DNA of 64,000 nucleotides from Mimachlamys varia (GCA_947623455.1 OX392534.1:32300926-32364925); one strand, 5' to 3'; numbered from the stretch's first letter, positions 9,609-21,296 are shown. Translations and numbers: made by a program. Notes: a model not told the origin generated them from the sequence alone.

Positions 9609-11786
9609 TTTTTAGCTCACCTGGCCCGAAGGGCCAAGTGAGCTTATGTGATGGTGCAGCGTCCGTCGTCCGTCCGTCCTGCGTCCGTCAACTTTTTTCT
9701 TTAAACGACTTCTTCTAAAATACTGAAAGGCCCAGTGACATGAAATTTGGCTGGTAGATTTCTTGGAAGGAGCCGAACAAAGTTTGCGAAAAAAAATCAC
9801 TTTGACCTAATTTCAAGGTCACAGGGGTCAAAAATGTCGAAACCTTCAAACAACTTCTTCTAAAATACCGTCAGGCATAGAGACTTCATATTTGACCAGT
9901 AGCTTCCTTGGATGAAGCCAAATAAAGTTTGCGAAAAGAAATGACCTTGACCAATATTCAAGGTCACAGTGAGGTTAAATCTAATTTAACCTTTAAACGA
10001 CTTCTTCTGAAATACCAAAAGCCCTAGAAGCATGATATTTGGCTAAAAGGTTCCTTGGATGAAGCCCAACAAAGTTTGCGAAAAGAAATGACCTCGACCT
10101 ATATTCAAGGTCACAGGGGTCAAATCTGTTAAAACCTTTAAACGACTTCTTCTGAAATACCAAAAGCCCTAGAAGCATGATATTTGGCTGAAAGGTTCCT
10201 TGGATGAAGCCCAACAAAGTTTGCGAAAAGAAATGACCTTGACCTATATTCAAGGTCACAGGGGTCAAATCTGTTAAAACCTTTAAACAACTTCTTCTGA
10301 AAGACAAAAAGCCCTAGAAGCATGATATTTGGCTGGAAGGTTCCTTGGATGAAGCCCGACAAAGTTTGCGAAAAGAAATGACCTTGACCTATATTCAAGG
10401 TCACAGGGGTCAAATCTGTTAAAACCTTTAAACAACTTCTTCTGAAAGACAAAAAGCCCTAGAAGCATGATATTTGGCTAAAAGATTCCTTGGATTAAGC
10501 CCGACAAAGTTTGCGAAAAGAAATGACCTTGACCTATATTCAAGGTCACAGGGGTCAAATCTGTTAAAACCTTCAAACGACTTCTTCTGAAATACAAAAA
10601 GCCCTGGAAGCATGATATTTGGCTGAAATGTTTCTTGGATGAAGCCTGACAAAGTTTGCGAAAAGAAATGACCTTGACCTATATTCAAGGTCACAGGGGT
10701 CAAATCAGTTAAAACCTTTAAACGACTTCTTCTGAAATACCAAAAGCCCTAGAAGCATGATATTTGGCTGAAAGGTTCCTTGGATGAAGCCCAACAAAGT
10801 TTGCGAAAAGAAATGACCTCGACCTATATTCAAGGTCACAGGGGTCAAATCTGTTAAAACTTTTAAACGATTTCTTCTGAAATACCAAAAGCCCTAGAAG
10901 CATGATATTTGGCTAAAAGGTTCCTTGGATGAAGCCCAACAAAGTTTGCGAAAAGAAATGACGTTGACCTATATTCAAGGTCACAGGGGTCAAATCTGTT
11001 AAAACCTTTAAACGACTTCTTCTGAAATACCAAAAGCCCTAGAAGCATGATATTTGGCTGAAAGGTTCCTTGGATGAAGCCCAACAAAGTTTGCGAAAAG
11101 AAATGACCTCGACCTATATTCAAGGTCACAGGGGTCAAATCTGTTAAAACTTTTAAACGATTTCTTCTGAAATACCAAAAGCTCTAGAAGCATGATATTT
11201 CGCTGAAAGGTTCCTTGGATGAAGTTCGACAAAGTTTGTGAAAAGAAATGACCTCGACCTATATTCAAGGTCACAGGGGTCAAATCTGTAAAAACCTTTA
11301 AACTACTTCTTCTGAAATACCAAAAGCCCTAGAAGCATGATATTTGGCTGGAAGGTTCCTTGCATAAAGCCCGACAAAGTTTGCGAAAAGAAATGACCTT
11401 GACCTATATTCAAGGTCACAGGGGTCAAATCTGTTAAAACCTTTAAACGACTTCTTCTGAAGTACCAAAAGACCTAGAAGCATGACATTTGGCTGAAAGG
11501 TTTCTTGGATGAAGCCTGACAAAGTTTGCGAAAAGAAATGACCTTGATCTTTATTTGCCTAGAGACATGATATTTGGCTGGTAGCATCCTGGGATGAAGC
11601 CAAACAAAATTTGAAAATGAAAATGATGTTGTCTTATAAGGTCACAGAGGTAAAATATGTTTAAATCTGAAGATGTTCTTCTAAAAGTCTTACAATAAAA
11701 GATTTTAAGGGACTTTAGGGTTACACTATAATATAAGTCAGAGATTGATACCAGGTGAGCGATGCAGGCCCATTGGGCCTCTTGTT
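9609..11786 (+). mobile_element. Helentron-like non-autonomous element, family 1, with 13-unit tandem core
   Basis: After TGTTTTT, a near-perfect 5' hairpin spans 9614-9644 (AGCTCAC and TGGCCC paired with GGGCCA and GTGAGCT, one mismatch). A tandem core follows. Near the 3' end CCAGGTGAGC (11751-11760) repeats the hairpin arm. It is followed by GATGC, a 15-base hairpin (AGGCCCATTGGGCCT, 11766-11780) and the terminus CTTGTT (11781-11786). There are no terminal inverted repeats of cut-and-paste type and no coding capacity. Subterminal inverted repeats, a 3' hairpin and T-rich borders are hallmarks of Helentron/HINE elements, and tandem cores are known from the oyster 'pearl' elements. The class assignment is inference. 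Confidence 0.7.
9709..11560 (+). repeat. 145-bp tandem array, about 13 units
   Basis: The landmark CTTCTTCTGAAATAC recurs at 9709, 9854, 10001, 10146, 10291, 10436, 10581, 10726, 10871, 11016, 11161, 11306 and 11451, a period of 145 bases for most steps. The outer units (first two and last) are the most diverged, while inner units are nearly identical. Most units carry TGACCTTGACC or TGACCTCGACC, then TTCAAGGTCACAGGGGTCAA. The repeating open frames on the minus strand are a by-product of this array. Confidence 0.95.
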
Positions 11787-11798
11787 ATAAAGCATTTA

Positions 11799-12055
11799 CA
11801 TACTTGCCAACTTTTTTAAATTTTTATGGGGGAGATTATGCTTGCACAGAATTGAGAGCATAAATAAGATGTATACATGTACATTCAGAGGAAAAATAGC
11901 ACTTTTAAATGGCTTCTTTTAAGCTGTGCTTTCAGATTAAATCATCAGACCTTTAAAAATAGGAACAGTTAAGCAGATTCCAAAGTTGAAAATGCAACAT
12001 TTTGGGGTCCAAAATCGGGAGTCTCCCTCCTAAATAGGGAGGTTTGGCAAGTATG
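11799..12055. mobile_element. Short element with 12-bp terminal inverted repeats
   Basis: CATACTTGCCAA at 11799-11810 is the exact reverse complement of TTGGCAAGTATG at 12044-12055. The inner ends both carry G/A-rich stretches (GGGGGAGA; GGGAGTCTCCCTCC). About 257 bp with no coding capacity: a MITE candidate. No clear target duplication was seen. Confidence 0.55.
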
Positions 12056-12059
12056 CAAT

Positions 12060-14570
12060 TAATCTGCAAAAAATGATGAAAAATGGAATATTTTCTCTTT
12101 GAAAAATAAGGGGTGGGGTAACTTAAAGTTATTTTTTGTGCTAAAAGAATAATTTAAAGACCTTTTATTTCTATAATTAACAGGAAAATATTATTTTTGT
12201 CAATTCTGCAAACATTCAAACATATCTGATCACAGATCTGGAAGATATTGAAAGAAATTGTCATGCATTTGGCCAAAACAGCATTTTTCACATAAATCAT
12301 GTGTTTTGCTCATTTTGGTATCTTTGACCGAGCATAGCACAAAAACGAGTTCACTACCATTTATTTCTTTTTGCATTTCCAGAAAAAATGTTAGTCGTCA
12401 GATAATTTTGACTTTTCACAAGAGAAGATCCTCAAGTAGCATTTATTTTCATCTTGATATATTATTTTGACATTTAGGTACATGTGTCCAAACCAATGTT
12501 AGACAAGAACTAGTACTTCAAAAGGAAAATTGAGGGCAAATTTAACCTGAAGGCATCTCTGTGGCATAAATTAAACATGCTAATCAAATTAGAAATAGCA
12601 TGCTGGAGCTAGGACTATCTAGTTCATTTAATTAAGTCGGATAAAAGATAGCTGCCTAGCAGATACCTTGAATTTGCCTTGATTTTTTTTTTTCCAAATT
12701 GTGCACCCTCAAATTTCAAAAGTATGTAATGTGTAAAAATACTGTTATATACCAGGGTATTTCATTTTGCATTTCAAGATGCTTGATCATAGAAATCTCT
12801 TTGTATATCTGCTACATGTTATATATGCTATTACTACAGCTTTGCTTTGACAGACACTGCTGTACAAGGTATTCGTAAACATTGCTATACCAGATGATTT
12901 AGACAAAAAGTTGCTTCAGTAGCCGTCGTCTATTGACATGACTTTCTCCGGCAGATAACAGAGAAAAGGTCAAACTGACAGGGAACGATTGAAGGTGTTG
13001 AGATTGTGGACTAATAATTCCCTGTGGGACCTCTTTGTTAGTCAAGCCTTGACAATGATAAGCTGTGATTGAGAACTTTTTGATTGACAAGTTTGCAAAA
13101 TAAGTACAGAGGGATTTGAAAGATTATAAACGTATGTATGAGCAGTGTGCATTAAGATTAAGATATCCACAATTTGAATATAGCCATTATCACATTTAAC
13201 AAGTTTTTATAGCAGTGTTTGAATCTATAAAACATGTTATAGCTTGATGGTAATTGGTTGTTTGAAATTTGAAGTTTTGAAGGAAAAAGCATGAATATAA
13301 AATTGGATGAAAACATATTGTAGTACCGCAGTATTGCAGTTATATTAAGAGGTAAAATCAAGTCTTAAAAGGAACAAAAGATACAAAATATGCATTTAAA
13401 ATGTCATCAAGCTTGATTTCACTTTGAAAACTGGATTTATAAATTAAAATGTATTTTTCAGATATGTTAATTACAAAGAATTTGGTTAAATCAATTTAAT
13501 TTCTATACATGTAATCCTCAAATGTGGAATAACATTTGACTAGTAAAACATCGCAGAGGTCTGCATCATTTTAAATAGCATTTTTGATAAAATAAATAAA
13601 GTGACAACAATTCAATTTTCAATGCAACTTGTAATAACAATATTGAGTGCAGAGCAGAAGTGTGCTGAGTGAAGATATGAAATATTGGAGAAAGTATTTA
13701 TGAATCAAGTACAAATGCACACTTTAAATCACCTTAATTGTAGCAAGCCACATGTCAATTATCATGAATCCAGGAGTTATCGTTTCGGGGAGGAAAATTT
13801 TGAATGTGGGTCAAAATTGTCTTGAACAGCCCAGGAAGCTTCCATCAGGACTCCTGACATTTGTAGTGTATTTCCATATGTCAGAACGTTCCAGTTGTTC
13901 TAACTTGAAACTGGTCTGCTTAATGGATCTGAACACTCCAAATTCCATTCCTGTGGGTGAAAATCTAATAATTGAAAAGGAAAAGAAACATTTCCGGAAA
14001 TAACCTAAACGGTTTAGTAGTAAAATCTGCAAAATAATGCAAGTTATTGGATTTATTTACAAGTTTAAGACACTCCGATGCCACTTAAAGTCGGTAGTGA
14101 TATATTTTACTCATGAAATAGTTTAACTGGATACAGTTAAATCTATTAACAATTTTTTGAACATCTGAAATGAAAAATTTTCACAGGACACCAAATTGGA
14201 TCTCACTTTGAACCATCAAATTGAACATTCCTGACGAACTGGTTCATTCTGGTGGAAAATCTTATTCCATTCGTTCCGGAACAACTGGAACATTCCGTTA
14301 ACGGAACACGCTATTGGTTTCTTACTTGTCCGTCTTTGAATCCGCCTATTGTGGTTTAATTGATCTGAGTTGTCTGTGTCAGAATCCTCCTGTGTTTGGA
14401 ATAGACCGTAAGATTTGTATATACTTTACAGTCATAAACCATACAAAAGTATTTCAGGAGGGAACTGATAATGTTGCATCATAATGTGATGAGATCCCAG
14501 AGAGATCTTCATGCCCACCATTGATGATCTTCATTTGTTCTTAAATTGTCAGGATGTTTTGCCGCCTTCT
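12060..14570. other. Intergenic, no gene recognised
   Basis: AT-rich DNA. Apart from a cluster of GAA/TTC motifs (13882-14306, listed separately) I see no gene, RNA or repeat family. Confidence 0.5.
13882..14306. promoter_or_regulatory. Cluster of heat-shock-element-like GAA/TTC motifs
   Basis: GAACGTTC at 13884, GAACATTC near 14224 and 14288, TTCCGGAA near 14275, and the 14-base palindrome TTCCGTTAACGGAA at 14293-14306. nGAAnnTTCn is the HSF unit. GAACAACTGGAAC at the right also occurs in inverted form at the left, so this may be a decayed inverted repeat rather than an enhancer. No adjacent gene. Confidence 0.2.
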
Positions 14571-14599
14571 CTTCTTTCCTCTTACATGTATGTGATCTT

Positions 14600-15180
14600 G
14601 ATAGTCCAAAGGTGGTCGCCTGTCAGCAATTTCTTTTTTCTGATCAGTCTTAAAATCAAAAGATCGAAACTAAGGACCAAGATGAATCTGTAGATAAAAT
14701 TTGAGGAATTGTAATAACAAACTTTCATGGTAAAAATCCAAGATAGCTGCTGTAAGGCATTTTGTTTTCTTGACCGGTCGCAAAATCAAAAGGTTACAAC
14801 TAAAGACCAAGGGGAACATTCATATAATTTGAGAAAGATCCATTTTGTACTTCACCATAATATAGTTTTCAGTCTAAATCCAAGTGGAAGCCTGTCTGCC
14901 GTATCATTTTATCAGATCAATATAAAAATAGGACCATGCACAACTAGGGACTGAGGGGAACCTACATAAAAAGTACGACAATGATTCATCCTTTTCTTGT
15001 CAAGAGATGGTGATAAACTATTTCAGTCAAATCCAAGACAGCCACCTGTAGGCCATTTAAATTGATCCTACAATGGAAATATGGGAAAATGCTTAATTAG
15101 GGATCAATGCCAACCAGCAGATGAACTTTGAGAAGGATCCATACTTCAAGACATTAAAATAACGAACTATTGCTGCAAAA
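14600..15180 (+). repeat. Degenerate tandem repeat, about four units of 130-152 bp
   Basis: Landmarks ACTAAGGACCAAGATGAA (14669), ACTAAAGACCAAGGGGAA (14799), ACTAGGGACTGAGGGGAA (14943) and TTAGGGATCAATGCCAA (~15094) recur. Each is followed by TTTGAGAA-GATCCAT and then AATCCAAGA-AGC. Strongly diverged, probably an old element core. It abuts the family-3 element at 15183. Confidence 0.65.
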
Positions 15181-15182
15181 TA

Positions 15183-15475
15183 AACAAGAATTCCACAGAA
15201 GTGGATGTGTCGCCTGCGCAGCAAGTTGGGAGATAAGTTTTGAGGAGCTATCTATGGATATGCATTGTATCAGTTCCAAGTGGAATAGCAACAGTGACCT
15301 TGACCTTTGACCCTGAAAAGCAATCCCAAGCGAGTACTTTCGGTAAGGAAGCACTGTATGAAGTTTGAGTTTGATTGGCCCAAGGAAACTCAAGTTATCG
15401 CACGAAAACTGTTGGTGCCAGACGCCACCGACATAGTGATCCCTATATGTCGCCTTTCAGGCGACACAAAAATGG
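15183..15475 (-). mobile_element. Helentron-like element, family 3, copy 1
   Basis: Read on the minus strand: the 5' flank CCATTTTTG leads into a perfect hairpin TGTCGCCTGAAAGGCGACA (15448-15466). The body contains the reverse complement of TGACCTTGACCTTTGACC. Near the other end CAGGCGACA (15208-15216) repeats the arm, then CA, a hairpin of TCCAC/GTGGA (15192-15205), ATT and CTTGTT at 15183-15188. Same end layout as families 1 and 2 but no tandem core. About 285 bp, non-coding. Confidence 0.65.
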
Positions 15476-15479
15476 CCTC

Positions 15480-15935
15480 CTGTCAGCCATATTATTATCT
15501 CACTGTTCAACATGTACATTACCTTTTTTCAAACTCTCCATTCAACATTTTCGAAAGGAAAATTAATCCTTTTTTGTGAGCATCATCTTCTGAACAAGAT
15601 GGTATTATAATTAGGTGCTTAATTTCAGTACCCTCGTGCTATTCCCTCTTCTAAGTTTACTTTAGTTTATATAGGGAAAAACACTTTCGGGGAAATTTTG
15701 TTCATTTCTCAGGAGGAAATTATTTTACTTTATGAGGATCACCTTCAACAGTAAAATATTTTGTATTTGAATTGTGTTAAAAGTTATCATCCTTTGGTGA
15801 CATGACAGTGTTGTGTTTCACTTTGTTTACATGATGTTTGAACTAGTTTACATAGAAACTTTACTCAGATGATTACCAAGGCCCTAAATTCGGCCTCTTA
15901 TTCTGAAAAAGTGATCACACATAATTACTGTCAAA
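15480..15935. other. Intergenic, nothing recognised
   Basis: Starts with CCTCCTGTCAGCCAT, reminiscent of the degenerate units at 14.6-15.2 kb, then AT-rich sequence with no feature. Confidence 0.4.
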
Positions 15936-15939
15936 ATCC

Positions 15940-16500
15940 AAGATGATCACGATTTTTCCATTCATTTTTTCCATTCCATTCCATGGAAAAACATTACAAA
16001 ATGGGACTGAAAACGAACTTACAGATTTCCACATTTCAGACGACCTAATCTTCACTTTTAAGAAAAGTGTATTGATATTGAACAAACAATTTAATACAAG
16101 AACCAAAAACATACTATATCAAACACGGGTAAATACATAAAATCCCTTCAGAAATGGAATGAATATTATACATTAGATTGAGAATCTGTTTGGCGTGCAT
16201 TAAACAATTATACATTAAATAGAAAAATTAAGGATTTCCAGTGGAGAAGTCTACACAGAATATTAACCACTGAACATAAATTACATCAAATGCAAAAATC
16301 AAATGGTCTTAAATATCACTTCAATGACTGTACAATAATTATTGATTTGACATTTCTTAATGCTTCATAGACAAGAGTACCTGGATAAGCTGAGGGACTC
16401 CATTTTAGGCTGGACTGATTCATATATTTTAAATTTTAAGATCGACCATTCAATTGATTCGGCCTAGCTAGAAGCTAGAGTACCCATAGCTAAACCTGCA
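15940..16500 (+). pseudogene. Decayed LINE ORF2 C-terminal fragment (L1-like)
   Basis: The frame starting at 16197 translates to a stretch with LNNYTLNRKIKDFQWRSLHR then ILTTEHKLHQMQKSN. This strongly resembles the segment after the reverse-transcriptase domain of L1-type LINEs (pattern K-FQ-K-LHRIL-TN--L-KM). Upstream, a 65-codon frame (15943-16140) and then pieces similar to KWNEYY are compatible with the preceding region once frameshifts and stops are allowed. Downstream (to ~16500) pieces such as RDSILGW fit the usual tail. Many stops: dead. The LINE clade cannot be fixed by eye. Confidence 0.5.
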
Positions 16501-16504
16501 TGGT

Positions 16505-17255
16505 TTTTCTTTTCCTGTAAAAAAGAAGAATTTGGATATTCAATGGTAAGTATACATGTTGGTCCTACTTAATTTGACATTCTCTTTGGGATAACGTTGG
16601 TCTGATAAACCTGTGTAAAACAGACTTTCAAAATAGTTTCAGTCAGGTCAGTCAAGATCTGTTGTTTTCAAAACAGAATTTAAATTTAAAGACAGGTTGG
16701 ATTAAACAAAGGGTGTTGGAATATTCATTGGTGGGGAAAGCTTTACTATATTGTAATCAAATTTCATTTTTTTTCTCTTCTTTACTTTGAGGGATAACTT
16801 GTTAAGTACAAACAGTGATTACCTCCCTTACACTGTCTTGTACAGACTCACAACACCATCATATGATCAGTTACCATTTTAACAAGGAAGAGTAGACATC
16901 AGAAACTCACTGTAAAGGCAAAACAAGTTGATTGGTATTACATGTTGTTTTTTTTTGTTTAAATTTTTTTGAAATTGTTGAATTAAAGGATTTTACTGAA
17001 TAGAAATTATATGGCATAATATGAATACATTGGAAATGCTTTTATCTTTAGTTAAACATGTATATGATACAAGATTGACATTATGTGACTTGTAGCAAAC
17101 TCATCTGCTGTTTGCCTTATTGCTATCAACTCATTAAAGATGTGCAGTCTTTTTGAAAGAAGCAGCATTAGCATGTTCAGGAACAATAATTTCTTTGGCA
17201 CACTTTGACTACAAAGAGACTTGTGTGATGTTAAAGGTATGAGAAGAAAACATCA
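16505..17255. other. Intergenic, nothing recognised
   Basis: AT-rich DNA with T homopolymers; no gene or repeat family recognised. Confidence 0.5.
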
Positions 17256-17258
17256 GAC

Positions 17259-17661
17259 AACAAGAATTCCACGGAAGTGGATTTGGCGCCCGGCAGCAAG
17301 TTGGGAGATAAGTTTTTAGGAGCTATTTATGGAAATGCATTGTATCAGTTCCAAGTGGAATAGAAACTGACCTTGACCTTTAATCCTGAAAAGCAATCCC
17401 AAGCGAGCACTTTTGGTAAGGAAGTACCCTATGAAGTTTGAGTTTGATTGGCCCAAGGAAACTCAAGTTATCACACGGAAACAGATTTTCTATTTATAGC
17501 AACAGTGACCTTGACCTTTGACCTTCGACCCTGAAAAGCAATCCCAAGTGAGCACTTTTGGTAAGGAAGCTTAAGTTATCGCACGGAAACTGTTGTTGCC
17601 AGACGCGCCAACGCCGATATAGTGATCCCTATATGTCGCCTTTCAGGCGACACAAAAATGG
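17259..17661 (-). mobile_element. Helentron-like element, family 3, copy 2 (partly duplicated core)
   Basis: Same ends as the copy at 15183: AACAAG at 17259 with the TCCAC/GTGGA hairpin next to it, and the TGTCGCC-TTT-CAGGCGACA hairpin ending at 17652 followed by the same CAAAAATGG flank. Unlike copy 1, an inner segment is present twice: CCTGAAAAGCAATCCCAAG occurs at 17385 and 17530, 145 bases apart, and CAAGTTATC-CACGGAAAC is also doubled. The subterminal arm near the 17259 end has decayed to TGGCGCCCG. Confidence 0.65.
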
Positions 17662-17737
17662 AAGTAGGTCTTTTCAAAGTAGTTTCAATTGATAAAGGAT
17701 TGAATGTCTCATAAATATTTGGACAGAAAAATAATAT

Positions 17738-18130
17738 TTAAAGGCCAAATATACGTAACTTTCGGCAAAACTTGAAGCGGAAATCAAACCTAATACCTTT
17801 TTATATTCATAGTTTTTTGTCAAGATTAACTGATATCAGCAATATTCAAGATGAATTCTTAAGCGGTTACCGGTACAGCTACAGTTGAAATTTGGTATTT
17901 ATAAACATGCGTCCATTTTGAACTGTCTTATTTCGTCGGCTTGTTGTTGAAGTGGGCCCCACCTGAGTTATTTTCAATTCTTTGGATTTTTCTTTCAAGA
18001 GTTTCTTGTTAGTTACAGCTCAGGTTTATTTCGTTTTAGACTTATTTTTGCATGGTTATCAACAGGATTTTTTTCAAAATTTTTCAGAATTACGAAAAAT
18101 TTCCTGAAGTTAAGTATATTGGGCCTTTAA
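17738..18130 (+). mobile_element. TTAA-MITE copy 2 (complete)
   Basis: Starts TTAAAGGCCAAATATACGTA and ends GTTAAGTATATTGGGCCTTTAA: inverted termini of about 24 bp with a few mismatches, flanked by TTAA on both sides. About 390 bp, non-coding. Its right-hand TTAA (18127-18130) is also the left-hand TTAA of the next copy. Confidence 0.9.
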
Positions 18131-18515
18131 AGGCCCAATATACGTAACTTCAGGGAAATTTTCGTGATTCTGAAAAATTCTGAAAAAAAATCCAGTTGAT
18201 AACCATGCAAAAATAAGCCTAAAACGAAGTAAACCTGATCGGTAACTAACAAGAAACTCTGGACAAAAAAATCCAAAAAATTGAAAATGATTCAGGTGGG
18301 GCCCACTTCAACAACAAACCGAAGGTAGAAGACGGTTCGACATGGACGCGTGTTTACAAATAGCGTATTTCAACTGCTGCTGTACCGGTAACCGCGAAAG
18401 AATTCATCTTGAATATTGCTGATATCAGTTAATCTTAGCTAAATCTATATAATAAGTTATTAGGCTTGATTTTCGCTTCAAGTTTTGCCGAAAGTTACGT
18501 ATATTGGGCCTTTAA
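18127..18515 (-). mobile_element. TTAA-MITE copy 3 (complete, inverted, abutting copy 2)
   Basis: Reverse orientation of the same element, from TTAA at 18127 to TTAA at 18512-18515. Termini TTAAAGGCCCAATATACGTA at each end are perfect over at least 24 bp (including AACTT). With copy 2 it makes a ~780-bp inverted repeat. Confidence 0.9.
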
Positions 18516-18519
18516 AGGC

Positions 18520-21296
18520 TTTTGTATGGCTTTGTAACACCACACCCCAACCAGCATCAAAAGGTTGTGTAAGTTATTTCATAATCAATAAAAGCTTTAT
18601 GTGAAGAAATGTCACAGCTGGAAACAATTCTATAGCAATAAAATGTTCATTGACTTCATCAAAAGGTCAAAGAACCTGTGTACATGATGTCCGGCATGTT
18701 TCATTTAGTTAGCAGAAGTTGCTAGATACAGGTATGATTTGTCGCAGTTCGTCAACAGGTGTTTGTTCCCTACACTTACACAATAAGTACATGAACACTC
18801 CTATCACTGAAATGACAAGGTTCAATCTCCTATCAACACCTGTTATCAACTTTTTCACTTTCTCAGCAATTAAATATCAGAGTTATCTCCCTTCCCCTGT
18901 TGTACTTTGATACATTTTACACTGGACTTTATGTAGCCAAGGGCAAAATCTAATACACACCAACTGTATTTTCATCTCGAATTGCACAAACTGTGTAGAT
19001 CTGGCATCACTGATAAAATGTTCTAGAAGGATATACCAGTTTCAACATCAGCACAAAAGTTTCATGAGAAATGTGCAGTAAGCATTCTATAGTATTTTGT
19101 CCAATGAATGCAGTACTCTGAAACACACTAGAGGTCTGTGATCTAGAACATTCTCAACTATTGATCCTCAATATTGATACGTATCAATAGGATATCTATA
19201 AATAGGACTTACAAAACTCATTTGCATAAATGGCAAAAAGCTGGTTAATTATTCATACTGGTAAATGTGTATTGCATACACTTTGATTGACCAACGCAAT
19301 AAGTATTTGGCATAATAACAAATACAAAAGATTAGAACTAGCCACTTTTAAAACAGAGATTGCTTAAGAAATCATGAGACAACAGTAGGCAGATTTCATG
19401 TTTTTCATGATTGTTCCAGTGACCTATTTCTTAAGAGATTTTGGAAATTAATCAATAAAACTCATCTATTCTGACCCTTAAGGATTATATTCTCTCTAAC
19501 CCATCGAACAGTTATATACTGTAGTGTTATTAGTCTAATGAAAACCCCCAATAAGACATGAATATCTGACATTCCTTTATGATTTGTTTCAGTTCTATAC
19601 AAATTATGTATTACAAATCTTCATAATGAACAAGAATATTCCATCCTGTTCTTCAAAAGTCACATATCACCCAACCGTCCCCTATTATACCCCATACACT
19701 TACCAGGTAATTGTTTAGATAGATTTATTTGGTAAAACATTGCAACAATACATAAAAGTTCAGCACATTTACAAACCAATACAATACATGCTTTACCAGG
19801 ATAACACACAAAAGTCAGAGACTTCTTTCCACTGTGGTCACTGTTTCTTGATCATCCGTGTTAAAAATCAACTTATATACAGTAGGTGTTATATCACAAA
19901 TTTCTGAAAAACTCGTGATTGATTTACAATATAACAGTTAACAGTGTCCCTGTGATAAACCATGTCTGCTGATAAGCCCATCCCAACTTTTTCCTTCGTT
20001 TTTTTGTGTGTAGGTTGGGTGTAATAAACTCATTCCTCCTTCAAGTTCATCAGCATCAATAAAAAGAGTTTTTGTATCGTTTCTTTTCCTCCGTGTTTTT
20101 GTGCGATACTTATTAAGCGGACAAGGAGGACATGTGATGGAGCACCTTTTCTGTGATACACGAATTCAGTACACACATATCACTGACCTCTAAATACAAC
20201 AGTTATGACCATTGTGTACTATCAATAACATAATCTTTCGTAACTCAACTGACCTTCCTGATAAAACAATGGCCTATATTAAGGAGGTTCACATTTTCCC
20301 CCAACTCGCATCTAGACACTTGCCAAAAAAATAACCCATTATTTTCAAATCAACAGCCATTGCCCCCTGCGGTCAGTATACCTCTGGCTGATCTCCCTCC
20401 ACCCCTTGGTGTGGCCTTTACCTTTATGGGTCGGAGATGAAGGCATCGTTAACACCAGGTAATGGATAAACAATCGACAGACTCTGCGGTAAACATGATT
20501 ATGTTGATAAGTACAGGTAAACATGTAATCTCCAGAGATACAAGGCTTTGATACAGGGCTCGAGAGGTAGTATCTATAATTTATATCTATACCACTGTCT
20601 CACATGAACAGGCTGTGTGGGTTGTATATATACAAGTTCATTGTTCTAGAAACAATTAATCGTCAGTACTATAGTCTGCCTCCATAACCATCAAAATGTT
20701 TGATGAGAACTGTTTTTGTTTGTTTTGTTCACAAATCAATATTTTGAAGGTGGCAATGAAATGAAACTAATTATGTATTGCTAAGCAATTATCATTCTTC
20801 CTCATTTATAGCTTCATGAAGAAATTAAGCTAAAATCGAAAAAATTATAGAAACTTCTTATAAACATTTTCCCATTTATACAGTCTGTTACATACAGTTA
20901 GTTAATATTTTACATGTTTTTGCCAGACATGAATGCTGCTCGTGCAAAATCCAGTGGTCGCTTGTTTTGACAAATTCAACTCTTTTCTTAGATAACAAAT
21001 TGATATTTGTATAAAGTTGATCCAAATCTGTCCTGCCTTATAAACTCTATGAATCAGTACATGTATAAACCTCTGGGAATGTACCTTACAATGTATATAC
21101 TTGGAAGGAAAGGAAACCAGTTATATATAGGTCTCTGGTGCTGACTCCTGTATGCACCTTGTATGACCCCTGGTCAACGGTTATACATAGATGGATTTCC
21201 TCTGGGCAGATGTTTATATATACAGACCAACTCATACAACTTGTGGGAAGCCATCAGTAACAAGGATAGATTATCAAACGACTGGACACATAACTG
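18520..21296. other. Intergenic, nothing recognised
   Basis: AT-rich sequence without recognised exons or repeat families. The 63-codon frame near 18719 and other short frames have no protein-like features. Confidence 0.5.

Noticed and set aside
9993..11522. Series of 60-104-codon minus-strand frames with repeated FVGLHPRNLxAKYHASRAF
   Set aside because: They are the 145-bp tandem repeat read in rotating frames (145 is not a multiple of three). No start, splice or conservation evidence for a protein.
20564..20603. let-7-like GAGGTAG seed (let-7f/miR-98 sit in HUWE1 introns in mammals)
   Set aside because: Only the seed and a few bases match, the flanks do not fold as a let-7 hairpin, and it lies 14 kb downstream of HUWE1.
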